A stretch of DNA of 40,165 nucleotides from a virus, in IMG/VR virus record IMGVR_UViG_3300049811_000549, positions 1-40,165 of that record; one strand, written 5' to 3'. Of this stretch, positions 7,454 through 15,536 are shown in pieces; within the stretch, counting starts at the first letter, position 1; every line of letters begins with the position of its first letter. Under the pieces are notes generated by a model, which saw only the letters and a program-made list of their open reading frames with translations, made no database searches and was not told where the DNA came from. The position numbers were made by a program, and so were the translations under genes.

Positions 7454-7482
7454 TGGACACCGCCGGGCCGGTTTCCTACGAT
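7454..7482 (+). promoter_or_regulatory. Candidate rightward promoter, upstream copy
   Basis: TGGACA (7454-7459) and TACGAT (7477-7482) are 17 bases apart, a reasonable sigma-70 match in very GC-rich DNA. It lies in the 302-base gene-free stretch (7339-7640) ahead of the 7641 gene. Confidence 0.35.
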
Positions 7483-7523
7483 CCTTTCGGGTGGCGGCCC
7501 GCCTCGGAGGGCGTCGGCCGGCC

Positions 7524-7551
7524 TTGCCCGATCCGGCCCCGCGGGTACGAT
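7524..7551 (+). promoter_or_regulatory. Candidate rightward promoter, downstream copy
   Basis: TTGCCC (7524-7529) and TACGAT (7546-7551) are 16 bases apart. The -10 is the same TACGATCC word as the copy 69 bases upstream, suggesting tandem promoters for the 7641-8364 gene pair. Confidence 0.35.
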
Positions 7552-7640
7552 CCCGGCGAACGGGGCCCCCAACTTGCAGCTTCAGCCATCGCCAGCCCCA
7601 CCTCACGGCCGTACAGCGGCCCGGGACGGGGGGACTGTTG

Positions 7641-7913
7641 ATGGGAGTCCGTCGCATGCCGATCACATTGCCGGATGCTCGCCGGGGCCAGCAGATCGCC
7701 GAACAGGCCGTGTGCCGCCTCAAATCGGAGGGCTACCAGATCCCGGCGGACGCCGAGGGGGCCATCCGCCAGGAGATACTGCGCCGGTACATGGAGGCGA
7801 TGCTGGCGCAAGAACTTCGCAGGATGGCCCGCCGGCAGATCCGCCCATCGCTGGGCAACCTGCGGCGGCTCTGCAGGAAGCTGCGACGGATCGACGGGGC
7901 CGCCAATGACTGA
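7641..7913 (+). CDS. Small basic hypothetical protein
   Basis: This is a 90-aa, Arg-rich helical protein (QQIAEQAVCRLKSEGYQIPA, then repeated RRxxR segments). The ATG at 7641 follows a GGGGGGA site; a second ATG at 7656 is possible. It overlaps the next gene by eight bases, so the two are co-translated. No family is recognised. Confidence 0.5.
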   Translation: MGVRRMPITLPDARRGQQIAEQAVCRLKSEGYQIPADAEGAIRQEILRRYMEAMLAQELRRMARRQIRPSLGNLRRLCRKLRRIDGAAND

Positions 7914-8364
7914 TGCCGCGGGGAGCCCTGAGCCCGCCGCCCTGGTGATCGGACCGGGTGTCGGGCCGGTCGAGCAGGCGACGACGGCCCAGCCGCAGCC
8001 GGTCCCCGCCGCGGACCCCCGGAACGTCATCGCCCAGATCGCGTTCGGTCCGCAGGCGGCCCCCGACCCGATCGCGGCCAAGCTCACCCCCGAGCTGCTC
8101 GGCCGGATGATCGACGCGACGGGGGAGGATTCCCGCGGCAATCGCCGGCACGAGCTGAACAGGCAGATCCTCGCCGCGGTCGTCCTGCTCGGGATCCTCG
8201 TGTTCACCGGCGTGATGATCACCGTGTGCTTCGCGTACCAGCAGGCCCAGATGGCCGAGAAGATCCTGACGCACACGTTCATGCTGGGGGCCGGCGCGGC
8301 CGGTGGCTATGGCCTGCGTGCGGCGACCCACCGGGCCGCCCCCCAGCCCCCGAGCGACGACTGA
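7906..8364 (+). CDS. Two-helix membrane protein
   Basis: The 152-aa protein has a Pro/Ala-rich soluble N-terminus of about 75 residues, one strong membrane helix (ILAAVVLLGILVFTGVMITV) and a second hydrophobic, Gly-rich helix (TFMLGAGAAGGYGL). It converges with the late operon at 8374. As a membrane protein expressed beside the repressor it could act in superinfection exclusion, or be a misplaced holin. Neither is shown. Confidence 0.6.
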   Translation: MTDAAGSPEPAALVIGPGVGPVEQATTAQPQPVPAADPRNVIAQIAFGPQAAPDPIAAKLTPELLGRMIDATGEDSRGNRRHELNRQILAAVVLLGILVFTGVMITVCFAYQQAQMAEKILTHTFMLGAGAAGGYGLRAATHRAAPQPPSDD

Positions 8365-8373
8365 CCCCCGCCC

Positions 8374-8667
8374 TCAGCCGCCCCCGCCCTCCGCCCTCCT
8401 CAGCGCCACCTCCGCCTGCCCCTTCGCCCTCGCCTCCGTCCCTCCCCTGCCCGTGCTGGCGTCCACCGTCCGCCCCGCGTCGTCCACCACGCGCCAGGCC
8501 CAGCCGACCACGGGGCCGGCGTGCCACACCTCGGCCCGGTGGCGCGACCCGGCGAGGGTGTAGCGGCGCGGGCCGGCGGGCGTCCAGCGGGGGGACTCGA
8601 GGGGGATCACGGCGGTGCAGCCGGCGACCAGGGCGGAGACCAGGGCGGAGAGGAAGAGGCGGCGCAT
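8374..8667 (-). CDS. Small lipoprotein, last gene of the late operon
   Basis: The protein is 97 aa with a short signal peptide and lipobox (MRRLFLSALVSALVAGC), predicting a Cys17 lipid anchor. The mature part is a small beta-type domain (YTLAGSRHRAEVWHAGP, WAWRVVDDAGRTVD) with a charged helical end. Its end-of-operon position suits an outer-membrane spanin or an exclusion lipoprotein, but no partner inner-membrane spanin was identified. Confidence 0.6.
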   Translation of the reverse strand: MRRLFLSALVSALVAGCTAVIPLESPRWTPAGPRRYTLAGSRHRAEVWHAGPVVGWAWRVVDDAGRTVDASTGRGGTEARAKGQAEVALRRAEGGGG

Positions 8668-8681
8668 GGGGGGCAGGTTCC

Positions 8682-8963
8682 TCAGAGCGGCGGGGCCTCC
8701 GGGCACGCCTCGCAGTCGAGCGGGGTCACGCCGCCGTTGGGCCTGGCCGACCGCCCGCGCAGGCACCTGTACCAGCAGCCGCACCCCTCCCGCTCGGCCT
8801 CGGGGATCGCGGCGGCGCACCCCTGCGCGATCGCCAGCCGGCCGAGCCGCACGAGCCGCACGGCGCGGCGGGCCTCGTCGCTCGCGGCCGACTCGGCGGC
8901 CCGCAACGCCTCGTCGGTGCCGGGCTCGACGCCCAGCAATCTCGCCGCTTTCGGAGTGAGCAT
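8682..8963 (-). CDS. Cys-containing hypothetical protein
   Basis: This 93-aa protein has a helical first half (residues 1-50) and a cysteine-rich second half with six Cys (GCGCWYRCLRG and LDCEACPE), possibly a metal-binding tail. It overlaps the preceding gene by one base (TGATG), so it is probably produced with the distal tail proteins. No family is recognised. Confidence 0.6.
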   Translation of the reverse strand: MLTPKAARLLGVEPGTDEALRAAESAASDEARRAVRLVRLGRLAIAQGCAAAIPEAEREGCGCWYRCLRGRSARPNGGVTPLDCEACPEAPPL

Positions 8964-9628
8964 CAGGGGCAGAACCGGATGTCGACGAGGCCGACCACGC
9001 CGGGCCAACGGGACTGGAAGGTGACGCAGCGGGGCGGGCAGCCCGACGACGCCGGTTCGAGGTCGATGGTCGGGACGGCCAGGGCCCCCGAGTAGGTGTT
9101 GGGGCAGCCCCGGAAGTCGTAGGCCCCCGGCGGCAGCGGCGGGAGGTCGAGCACGGGGATTCCCACCGCGTCGTTCGGGCAGATCGGCGTGTTGAGGAAG
9201 GGCCAGAGGCACGAGGCACAGGCGAAGAACAGGCTCTCCAGCCGCCAGAAGTCGCCGCTGGGGCCGGTGCCGCTGGTGATCCGCACGCACGAGACCGTGG
9301 CCGTCCAGGTCGCCACGCCCGCGGCGGTCGGCTGCTGGGCGCAGCACTTGGTGGTGGAGTCGCCGAGGTAGACCTCGCCCGGGAAGCCGCCCGAGGGCGG
9401 GATCACGGTGTAGCCGATCCCGGTGACGGGCACGGCGATCGAGCCCGTCCACGTCCGCGTGACGCAGGCCCCGGCCGGCGTGCGGGTCGTGGTCGCGGCC
9501 AGCGTGATCGTGCCGGCCGGGGTCTGGAGCGTCGGGGACTCGGGCCAGGCGCAGGTGCAGCAGATGCTGCTGCCGACGTCGGTCGCGTCGCAGCAGGGGC
9601 AGCCGGGGTTGCCGGACTTGAATGCCAT
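8963..9628 (-). CDS. Cys-rich beta-type distal virion protein
   Basis: The 221-aa protein has about 18 cysteines spread over its length (GCPCCDATD, CCTCAW, KCCAQQ, CASCLW, CPPRCV) and beta-strand-like Thr/Val/Gly segments. Its place downstream of the tape measure suggests a tail-tip or adhesion protein. This many Cys is unusual for a phage structural protein made in the cytoplasm and points to metal binding or late oxidation. The family is unknown. Confidence 0.65.
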   Translation of the reverse strand: MAFKSGNPGCPCCDATDVGSSICCTCAWPESPTLQTPAGTITLAATTTRTPAGACVTRTWTGSIAVPVTGIGYTVIPPSGGFPGEVYLGDSTTKCCAQQPTAAGVATWTATVSCVRITSGTGPSGDFWRLESLFFACASCLWPFLNTPICPNDAVGIPVLDLPPLPPGAYDFRGCPNTYSGALAVPTIDLEPASSGCPPRCVTFQSRWPGVVGLVDIRFCP

Positions 9629-9635
9629 CGCCGCC

Positions 9636-10178
9636 TCAGTTCAGCAGCCCGAGCACGACGAGGTTGGCGAACGCCAGGGTGAGGTTGTTGGCCGCCGTGT
9701 CGTTGCGCACCCACAACCCCAGGTAGTCGTTGGTCGCCACGGTCGTCAGCGCCACCACGCACCCCTGCCCCGGCGCCGAGCCGGTCGTGCCCAGGTAGAC
9801 CTTCTGGTCGCCGCCGGCCACGACGCTGCCGTTCTTCGTGATCGCCACCCGGCACGATTGGGACGACGAACCGCACTCCAGCGTGAAGTGGGCGACGACC
9901 AGGGCGAGCTGCGTCGGCGCCCCGTCGTACCGCAGCCGGTTGTCGGCCTGCCGTGTGAAGTTCCGGGCCGCCGACCCGAGGGCCCACGTCCCGGCCGCCT
10001 CGTAGTACACGCCGGAGCTTCCGACTGTCGTCGCGGCCGAGCTGGTGACGTAGAGCTGCCCCGCGTTCGGCGCGGCGCTGACCAGGCAGTCGCGCAGGTC
10101 CTGCGCGGTGATGTCATTTGTCGTGTTGTCGGCGAGCAACCCCTGCAAGGTCGCCATCGTCCTCTGGGTGTCTGCCAC
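9636..10178 (-). CDS. Putative tail fibre / receptor-binding protein with beta C-terminal domain
   Basis: This is a 180-aa protein. A short helical start (TMATLQGLLADNTTNDITAQDLRDCL, split here: ATLQGLLADN and DITAQDLRDCL) resembles the attachment helix of small fibre proteins, and is followed by a beta-sandwich-like domain (LALVVAHFTLECGSSSQSCR, then DYLGLWVRND) reminiscent of C1q/TNF-like trimer heads. The start is GTG at 10178, or ATG at 10157 in the same frame. Location after the distal tail genes supports host recognition. The fold guess is by eye. Confidence 0.6.
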   Translation of the reverse strand: MADTQRTMATLQGLLADNTTNDITAQDLRDCLVSAAPNAGQLYVTSSAATTVGSSGVYYEAAGTWALGSAARNFTRQADNRLRYDGAPTQLALVVAHFTLECGSSSQSCRVAITKNGSVVAGGDQKVYLGTTGSAPGQGCVVALTTVATNDYLGLWVRNDTAANNLTLAFANLVVLGLLN

Positions 10179-10192
10179 GGTTCAGGCTCCGG

Positions 10193-10744
10193 TCACGGGG
10201 GCGGCGGCGGCGGCACCGGCACCAGGCCCGACCCGCCGAACGACAGGACATCGAAGTCGCTGCTGAACTCGGCGCCGGCGACCAGCGTCCCCTCGACGGC
10301 CGCCTGGTTGGCGAAGTCGGCGGCGAACTGGGCGGCGGCGAACTGGCTGGTCGGCGGGGCGGACGTGGGCGTGTCGCAGTGGTCCACGTCGATGACAAGG
10401 AACCCGTTGATCCGTTTGAGCTGCACGAACCGGCCCGAGCCGATGATCCCGGTCGAGGTGTTGTAGATGGTCCGCCCGGTGATGGACGCGACCCACCGCA
10501 CGTTGTCGCCGTCGCGGTAGAGCCGGTAGACCGTCGCCGGCCCCTTGCCGAGCGTGTCGCCGACGCGGGCCGAGACCTGGCTGGTCGTCAGCGCGACGAA
10601 GCCGAACGACTGGTACGCGGCGAAATCGCCCGCCACCGACATCTGGAGCCGAGAGATCGCGTCGTACGCCTCGTTGAAGTGGCGCGGCGTGATCTCGTCG
10701 CCGCTGCGGACGCGCGGCAGCTTCGGCCGGTTCTTGCGGCTCAC
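10193..10744 (-). CDS. Putative distal tail protein with polyproline end
   Basis: The protein is 183 aa, GTG at 10744 overlapping the preceding stop (GTGA). It has a basic N-terminus (SRKNRPKLPRVRSGDEIT), a central beta region (TVYRLYRDGDNVRWVASITG) and a C-terminus ending in a run of prolines. Its neighbours are a tail protein upstream and a fibre-like protein downstream. No family match is recognised. Confidence 0.6.
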   Translation of the reverse strand: MSRKNRPKLPRVRSGDEITPRHFNEAYDAISRLQMSVAGDFAAYQSFGFVALTTSQVSARVGDTLGKGPATVYRLYRDGDNVRWVASITGRTIYNTSTGIIGSGRFVQLKRINGFLVIDVDHCDTPTSAPPTSQFAAAQFAADFANQAAVEGTLVAGAEFSSDFDVLSFGGSGLVPVPPPPPP

Positions 10745-11616
10745 AGCTTCACCAGGTCGCGGTGGTCGGCCAGGCCGTAGCGATAGCCGCCGCCCGGCCC
10801 CCGCACGTAGTCGAACGCGTCCGCGTCCTGGGGCAGCTTGTCGGGCAGCAGCACCTTGTTCCAGCTGTAGGGCCGGTAGCGGAACTCCATCATGACCTGC
10901 TGCTTCAGCCCGCCCGCCGTGTCCCACTCGCGCCGCGTCCGGGCGCCGACGAACATGACGGTCTCTGCGGCGCACCCCAGGAAGACCGCCGAGTTCAGCT
11001 TGTTCTGGCGGGATCGGATCGCGGACGCCGGCAGGTACGGGATCTGGTGGAAGGTCAGGTACATGACCTGGACCGGGATGTCGATCTGCAACGGGCTGTC
11101 GAGCGGCCGGCCGCTGGTCTGGTAGGTGTAGCGGTGCGACTCGACCGCCAGCGTCTCGGTGAGGTAGTCGATCTCCTGGGTGCACCAGAGGATCGGGTCG
11201 CTGCGGCTGATCTGGTGGAGCCAGCCGGGGTCGTCGCCGGGCGCGATCACGCCGCCGCCGCCGACCGCGCCCGAGGCGACCGGCGAGCGGTAGGTGGCCC
11301 GGATCACCGCGCCGTCCTGGTAGTCCGGGAACCCGAACCCCGAGCCGCCCCCCAGCGTGGGCCGCCCCCGGCCCACACACCGGGCCGCCGCGCACATCAG
11401 GTTCGGCGAGAGCGGGTGCCGGTGCGGCGTGCCGTAGGTGGTCGACGTGCCGCTGTAGGTCGAGATGCCCAGCAGCGCGTTGATGAAGTCGTCGGCGTCC
11501 TCCCAATCCTCGATCTGGTACTCGACCTCGTAGAAGGGCCCCTGCTGGTCGATGCCCTTCTCGAAGTACTGGACCGAGTGGACGAACGTGATCCCGGCCA
11601 GGACGTTGGTCGCCAT
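10741..11616 (-). CDS. Distal tail / baseplate-type structural protein
   Basis: This 291-aa beta-rich protein follows the tape measure, where siphophages encode the distal tail and tail-hub proteins. Visible features are FVHSVQYFEKGIDQQGPFYE (10-29), a Gly-rich loop and a Tyr/Arg-rich C-terminal part (MMEFRYRPYSWNKVL). It has no helical fibre region. The gene starts two bases after the tape-measure stop. The structural role rests on position and composition; the precise identity is open. Confidence 0.65.
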   Translation of the reverse strand: MATNVLAGITFVHSVQYFEKGIDQQGPFYEVEYQIEDWEDADDFINALLGISTYSGTSTTYGTPHRHPLSPNLMCAAARCVGRGRPTLGGGSGFGFPDYQDGAVIRATYRSPVASGAVGGGGVIAPGDDPGWLHQISRSDPILWCTQEIDYLTETLAVESHRYTYQTSGRPLDSPLQIDIPVQVMYLTFHQIPYLPASAIRSRQNKLNSAVFLGCAAETVMFVGARTRREWDTAGGLKQQVMMEFRYRPYSWNKVLLPDKLPQDADAFDYVRGPGGGYRYGLADHRDLVKL

Positions 11617-11617
11617 G

Positions 11618-13039
11618 TCACTCGGGCCCCTCGACGACCAGCCGCCGCCTCACCTTGTCGTCGCGGTTCTTCGGCTTGCTGATCTGCTCCAGCAGCTTGT
11701 TGGTCTTCTGCTGCTCGCGGACCATCTGCTTGGCCGGGTCGTCGCCGCCCTTGAGGGCGTCGAGCTGGAGCCGGCGGGCGCCCTCGAGCGGGTCGGTCCA
11801 CTCGGACGCTAGGGCCGATTTGCGGGCGAGCCCGGCCGCCGCCCCGGCGCCGGCCATCCTCGCCGCGGCGGCCAGCGTGGCGGCCATGCCCCCCGCGCCC
11901 GAGCCGCCGGCGGCCCCCGCCCCCGCCGCCGCCAGCCGGCTGGCGGCGGGGGCCGATGCGGGCCCGGCGGCGGCGCCGCCCATCGCGTTCAGGGCCGCCT
12001 CCACCATCGACTCGCGCAGCCTGTCCGACGCGCCGGTCAGCCTGCCGAAGACGGGGATCAAGCCACCCAGCGGGCCGAAGAACCCGCGGAGCAGCTGGCC
12101 GCCGACGTTGCCCTCGTCCATCGCCGCCGCGGCGGCCGACCCGCGCACCGTGCCCCTCGTGTCGGCGGCCAGCATCCTCGTCGCGCCGATCGCGCCCTGG
12201 AGCGCCCCGGCGAAGCCCTCGACCACGCCGGTGTCGAACGCCGACCGGAACGCGTCGTTCAGGTCGCCCGCCAGGCCGACCAGCTCCCTCATCGCCGGCA
12301 CCAGCTGCTCGCCGATCTCGACCTTCAGCTCCTCGAAACGGCCCGCGAGCTCCTTCTGGCTGTTGGGCAGGCCCTCCTGCGTCCGCTTCAGGTCGCCCGA
12401 CGCCTTGGCCAGCCCCTGGGTGATCAGGCTGGCCCGGGCCATCACCTTCTGCTGGTCCGTCAGCTTCTCGCCCACCCGGGCGATCCCGGCCCGCAGGGCC
12501 TCGGCCTGCACGCCCGCCTCGGACAGGTTGACGCCGAACGCCCGCAGCGGCTCGGCCTCGCCGACCAGGCCGGCGCGGATCTTCTCCAGCGCGTCGGCCA
12601 CGGGCACGTTGTAGAAGCTCGACGCGTCGGCGGCGAGCATCACGAGCCGCTGGGAGAGCTCGGCCGAGGCCTCGGCCGAGAGGCCCATCCCCTGGGTGAT
12701 CAGGCCGAAGTTCGCGGCGGCGTCGAGCGAGACGTTCTGGACGATCCCGAACCGGTCCGACAGGTCGCGGGCGAAATCCTTGACGCCCCGCGCCGAATCC
12801 CCGAACGTGACGGAGACCTTGTTCATGGTCTCGGCCAGGTCGGCGGCCTTCTGCGTGGCGTCGAAGAGGAACGCCGTGGCTGCGGCCGCGCCCGCCCCCG
12901 AGGCGATGGCGAACGGGATCGTGAGCGTCGACCGGGCCGAGGCGGCGAACTGGCCGAGCCGCCCCCGCACCGTGTCCAGCTTCCGGCCCAGCGGCCGGTC
13001 GTCCCCCAGGATCTCGACGAACAGCTCGGCCAGCTTCAT
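11618..13039 (-). CDS. Tail tape measure protein
   Basis: Tape measure proteins fix tail length and pass into the host during infection. This one has 473 aa. It opens with MKLAELFVEILGDDRPLGRK, has a hydrophobic stretch near 40-60 (IPFAIASGAGAAAATAFLF), and the family's FGVNLSEAGVQAEALRAG motif near 175-192. An Ala/Gly-rich low-complexity region lies at about 350-410, with a charged end. By the rough rule of 1.5 angstrom per residue the tail would be about 70 nm, which is short. It directly follows the G/GT chaperone pair apart from an inserted plus-strand gene. Confidence 0.9.
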   Translation of the reverse strand: MKLAELFVEILGDDRPLGRKLDTVRGRLGQFAASARSTLTIPFAIASGAGAAAATAFLFDATQKAADLAETMNKVSVTFGDSARGVKDFARDLSDRFGIVQNVSLDAAANFGLITQGMGLSAEASAELSQRLVMLAADASSFYNVPVADALEKIRAGLVGEAEPLRAFGVNLSEAGVQAEALRAGIARVGEKLTDQQKVMARASLITQGLAKASGDLKRTQEGLPNSQKELAGRFEELKVEIGEQLVPAMRELVGLAGDLNDAFRSAFDTGVVEGFAGALQGAIGATRMLAADTRGTVRGSAAAAAMDEGNVGGQLLRGFFGPLGGLIPVFGRLTGASDRLRESMVEAALNAMGGAAAGPASAPAASRLAAAGAGAAGGSGAGGMAATLAAAARMAGAGAAAGLARKSALASEWTDPLEGARRLQLDALKGGDDPAKQMVREQQKTNKLLEQISKPKNRDDKVRRRLVVEGPE

Positions 13040-13050
13040 GGGGAGCCCCG

Positions 13051-13515
13051 ATGAACCGCGCGCCCGGAGGTTGGATCGACCACGACCGGCTCGTCCCGGT
13101 CGGCGTCCCGCTGGCGATCACCGCGGCGGTGGTCGCCCTCGCCGTCGTGTCGTGGCGCCGGGGGGCGGCCGGGCCGGAGCCCGCCACGTCGGCCTACTAC
13201 CCGCCCCCCGCCGCGACGGCCACCGGCCAGCCGGCGCCGCCCGCGGTCGCGGCCGGCGGCCGGGTGCGGCTGGGCACGACCGGGGGCGGCGCGATCGTCC
13301 TGGCCGACCCCGCGGACTTCGACGCCCTGCTCGACGCCCAGAACGCCGGCGACCCGAACGTCCGCAACCTGATCGCGGCCGGGCGGGCGTTCGCCGTGGC
13401 GGGCGGGACCGAGGCCGTTGTGACCGGGACCTCTTTCGGCGCCGTCGACGTCTACTTCGAGGGCAGCGGGAAGTCGGGCCGGGTGCAGCGGGAGCTGGTC
13501 ACGCCGATCCCCTAG
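13051..13515 (+). CDS. Opposite-strand moron-like membrane protein between tape measure and chaperone
   Basis: The 154-aa protein lies on the plus strand inside an otherwise wholly minus-strand late operon, with ATG at 13051 and GGGGAG six bases upstream. Residues 15-35 form a membrane helix (VGVPLAITAAVVALAVVSW), followed by a Pro-rich linker and an alpha/beta domain (GRVRLGTTGGGAIVLADPAD, then VDVYFEGSGKSGRVQ). Its last 17 bases overlap the GT reading frame on the other strand. Position and orientation fit a moron, a gene expressed from the prophage for host benefit. Function is unknown. Confidence 0.6.
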   Translation: MNRAPGGWIDHDRLVPVGVPLAITAAVVALAVVSWRRGAAGPEPATSAYYPPPAATATGQPAPPAVAAGGRVRLGTTGGGAIVLADPADFDALLDAQNAGDPNVRNLIAAGRAFAVAGGTEAVVTGTSFGAVDVYFEGSGKSGRVQRELVTPIP

Positions 13516-13732
13516 CCACCCTGCGGCACCACCAGGCGATCTCGTCCTCGCTGGCCCGCCGCTCGCCCCGGCCGCCGTCGAGCAGCGCGGCGGCCTGCGG
13601 GATCGTCAGGCCCAGCGCCTCGCCCCAGGACAGCCCGTGCCAGGTCACCAGCGAGGCGATCACGCCCCCCCAGTCGTCCCGCTCGGGGTCGGGCCGGGCC
13701 GGCTCGGCGCCGCCGGCCCCGCCGATTTTGGG
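13499..13732 (-). CDS. Tail assembly chaperone, T extension reached by -1 frameshift
   Basis: In lambda-type phages a fraction of ribosomes slip at the end of gene G to make a longer G-T fusion that binds the tape measure. Here the -1 frame entered at CCC-AAA continues for 75 residues (PERDDWGGVIASLVTWHGLS, GEALGLTIPQAAALLDGG, EIAWWCRR) to a stop at 13499, giving a fusion of about 224 aa. The extension has no ribosome site of its own. Its end overlaps the opposite-strand gene by 17 bases. Confidence 0.85.
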   Translation of the reverse strand, partial: PKIGGAGGAEPARPDPERDDWGGVIASLVTWHGLSWGEALGLTIPQAAALLDGGRGERRASEDEIAWWCRRVARGSA

Positions 13733-14172
13733 GCCGGCAACTTCCCCAGCAACACCACGCTTTCGAGGGCCGCGACTTCGTCTGGCGAGGCCGACGCGGC
13801 GAGGCGCGTTGCGTCGTCGCGGGCCAGGCCCGGGTTGTCTCGACGGAGCGAGTGCCAGAAGAACTCGGCCACCCCGCCCTCGACCCCGTCGATCCCCCGG
13901 AGCCACTCGACCGTCCCGATCCTGGGCGGCCAGACCGCCGACGCAGCGATCGCCTGGTCGGCGAGCAGCTCGGCCACCGGCGCCGGGATCGGCTCGCCCC
14001 GGTCCTTCGCCGCGGCGATCGCCCGCGCCACCCTCTCGAGCGGCGACGGCACGGCGCGCTTGTACCACGCCTGGAGCTCCCCCCATTCGGAGAGCTTGAG
14101 CGCCCGGGCGAGGAAGGGCTCCCCGCCGAGGAGGATCTCAATCGGCTGGTTCGTCGCCTCGGCCAGGTCCAT
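13660..14172 (-). CDS. Tail assembly chaperone, G-type (unshifted product)
   Basis: The 170-aa protein holds tape measure monomers soluble during tail assembly. It has MDLAEATNQPIEILLGGEPF, a helical body with VERVARAIAAAKDRGEPIP-like segments, and a low-complexity Pro/Ser/Gly tail that begins just after the slippery site. The tail is therefore the short read-through of frame 0. It is placed immediately before the tape measure and just after the tail tube candidates, as usual. Confidence 0.85.
   Translation of the reverse strand: MDLAEATNQPIEILLGGEPFLARALKLSEWGELQAWYKRAVPSPLERVARAIAAAKDRGEPIPAPVAELLADQAIAASAVWPPRIGTVEWLRGIDGVEGGVAEFFWHSLRRDNPGLARDDATRLAASASPDEVAALESVVLLGKLPAPKSAGPAAPSRPGPTPSGTTGGA
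13696..13732 (-). promoter_or_regulatory. Programmed -1 ribosomal frameshift signal
   Basis: The heptamer C-CCA-AAA (13732-13726, frame-0 codons CCA AAA) allows re-pairing as CCC-AAA after a -1 slip. Six bases downstream begins a perfect eight-base GC stem, GGGCCGGC (13719-13712) with GCCGGCCC (13703-13696) and an eight-base loop. Slippery heptamer, short spacer and strong stem are the three parts of a classic -1 signal. Confidence 0.9.
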
Positions 14173-14175
14173 CGG

Positions 14176-14667
14176 CTACGCCTCGCTCCCCTCGCCGAAG
14201 ATCAGGACTTCGTACACGTAGCCGCTCGCCCCACCCACGGCGATCGTGTCGCCCGTGCCAGCGGTCACCGCCCATGCGTTGGCAGCAGGGGACCCCAGGA
14301 AGAAGATCGCCCCGGGGTGCAGCGTCACCACGCCGTTGACGGGGGTGGTGAATCCGTTCGTGGTGTTGAAGGTGAGGGTGACGTTGCCGGCGTTCGCCGT
14401 GGATGCGAAGAACAGGATCCCCTTCACGTCGGTCAGTGTGACCGTCTTTCCCTTGGCGTTGACCAGCGAGCCGGCGAGGTCGAGGTTCTCGCTCGCCCCT
14501 CCCATGGTCCGGCTGCCGCGGTATTGCACCTGCGCAGCCAGCGCACCAGTACCGTTGGTGAACTGCAGGTCCTCGTTGAAGTTGAGCGAGTCGGTCAGCG
14601 TGCCGCTGCCGGCCGTCGACGAGTCGGACAGCTGAACGGTGACCTGCGCGAAGACGGAGAGCGACAC
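14176..14667 (-). CDS. Beta-rich tail structural protein
   Basis: This is a 163-aa Thr/Ser/Gly/Val-rich protein without helices (VTVQLSDSSTAGSGTLTDSL, VTLTFNTTNGFTTPVNGVV), consistent with a tail or virion surface protein. The start is GTG at 14667, with GGAGGG about ten bases upstream. It lies between the tube candidate and the chaperone, three bases from the latter. It could be a second tube or decoration protein. Confidence 0.6.
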   Translation of the reverse strand: MSLSVFAQVTVQLSDSSTAGSGTLTDSLNFNEDLQFTNGTGALAAQVQYRGSRTMGGASENLDLAGSLVNAKGKTVTLTDVKGILFFASTANAGNVTLTFNTTNGFTTPVNGVVTLHPGAIFFLGSPAANAWAVTAGTGDTIAVGGASGYVYEVLIFGEGSEA

Positions 14668-14685
14668 GGGCCGGGCCCTCCAGGA

Positions 14686-15099
14686 TCAGGCGGTCGGGTA
14701 GGTGATCGAGCCGTGCTGCCGGAAGGAGACGCGCCAGATCAGCCGCTCCTTCGTGCCGCCGTTGACCAGCTCGCACTGGGTGATCCGGGCCGGAACCACG
14801 AACGACTTGTTGGCGGTCTTGGCCGCGTCGGTGTACAGGTTCAGGGTCAGGGCCGTGCCGGGCTTGACCGTGCCCTGGGCGGACAGGTGCGGGGGGGCGG
14901 CCTCGTCCCAGTAGAGCGACAGGCTGCCCTCGGCCACCTCCTGGGTGACCATCGTCTGCACCCCGTCGCGGAAGTTGTCGACCTCCTGCGGGTTGCCGTT
15001 CAGGGTCAGGGTCCAGTCGAAGCCGGGGATCGCGATGTCGCTCGACGCGTTCTCGATCTCGGCCACGGCGAACTTGCCGGCGACGGGCGTGAAGGGCAT
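14686..15099 (-). CDS. Major tail (tube) protein candidate
   Basis: The 137-aa protein contains MPFTPVAGKFAVAEIENASS, WTLTLNGNPQEVDNFRDGVQ and LSLYWDEAAPP, a layout resembling small single-domain tail tube proteins. It lies after the tail terminator and before the G/GT chaperones and tape measure, the usual tube position. Identification is by position and the beta-type composition. The adjacent 14176-14667 gene is the alternative. Confidence 0.65.
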   Translation of the reverse strand: MPFTPVAGKFAVAEIENASSDIAIPGFDWTLTLNGNPQEVDNFRDGVQTMVTQEVAEGSLSLYWDEAAPPHLSAQGTVKPGTALTLNLYTDAAKTANKSFVVPARITQCELVNGGTKERLIWRVSFRQHGSITYPTA

Positions 15100-15115
15100 G
15101 GGTCGGGCTCCTTGG

Positions 15116-15532
15116 TCAGTCGGTGGGCCAGGTGATCAGGAAGTCGCAGGTCTGCTGGAAGACGGGCCCGCCGGCGGGGGACGGCGTGGGGTCGATCTGT
15201 CCCGACCCGCCCTCGACGAACACCTCCCTCGTCGCCCGGCCGCCGATCGTCAGCGTGGCGAGCCGGACTCGCTCGCGGATCTCCCGGATCCCACGCATCG
15301 CCTCGGCCCTGGTCGCGGCGAAGTAGCTGATCTGGACCGTCTGCGTCAGCGTGTAGCCGGCCCCGTGGTTCAGCTCCTCGACCGGCCCGGAGACGGTCGT
15401 GGCGACGGCGTACGGCAGCGCCGTGCCGGCCGGCGCCTCGTCGGCGAAGAGCCGACGCCCGGAGCACAGGACCTGCAGGCCCGGCTCGGAATTCCACAGG
15501 CCGCACAGCGCCGCGATCGCGTCGTCGGCCAC
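15116..15532 (-). CDS. Tail terminator / completion protein (DUF3168-like)
   Basis: The 138-aa protein resembles the minor tail proteins that cap the tail tube: IAALCGLWNSEPGLQVLC start, LPYAVATTVSGPVEE in the middle, AMRGIREIRERVRLATLTI helix and a final beta strand FQQTCDFLITWPT. Its position immediately before the tube candidate supports this. The start is GTG at 15532. Confidence 0.7.
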   Translation of the reverse strand: MADDAIAALCGLWNSEPGLQVLCSGRRLFADEAPAGTALPYAVATTVSGPVEELNHGAGYTLTQTVQISYFAATRAEAMRGIREIRERVRLATLTIGGRATREVFVEGGSGQIDPTPSPAGGPVFQQTCDFLITWPTD

Positions 15533-15536
15533 CTCG

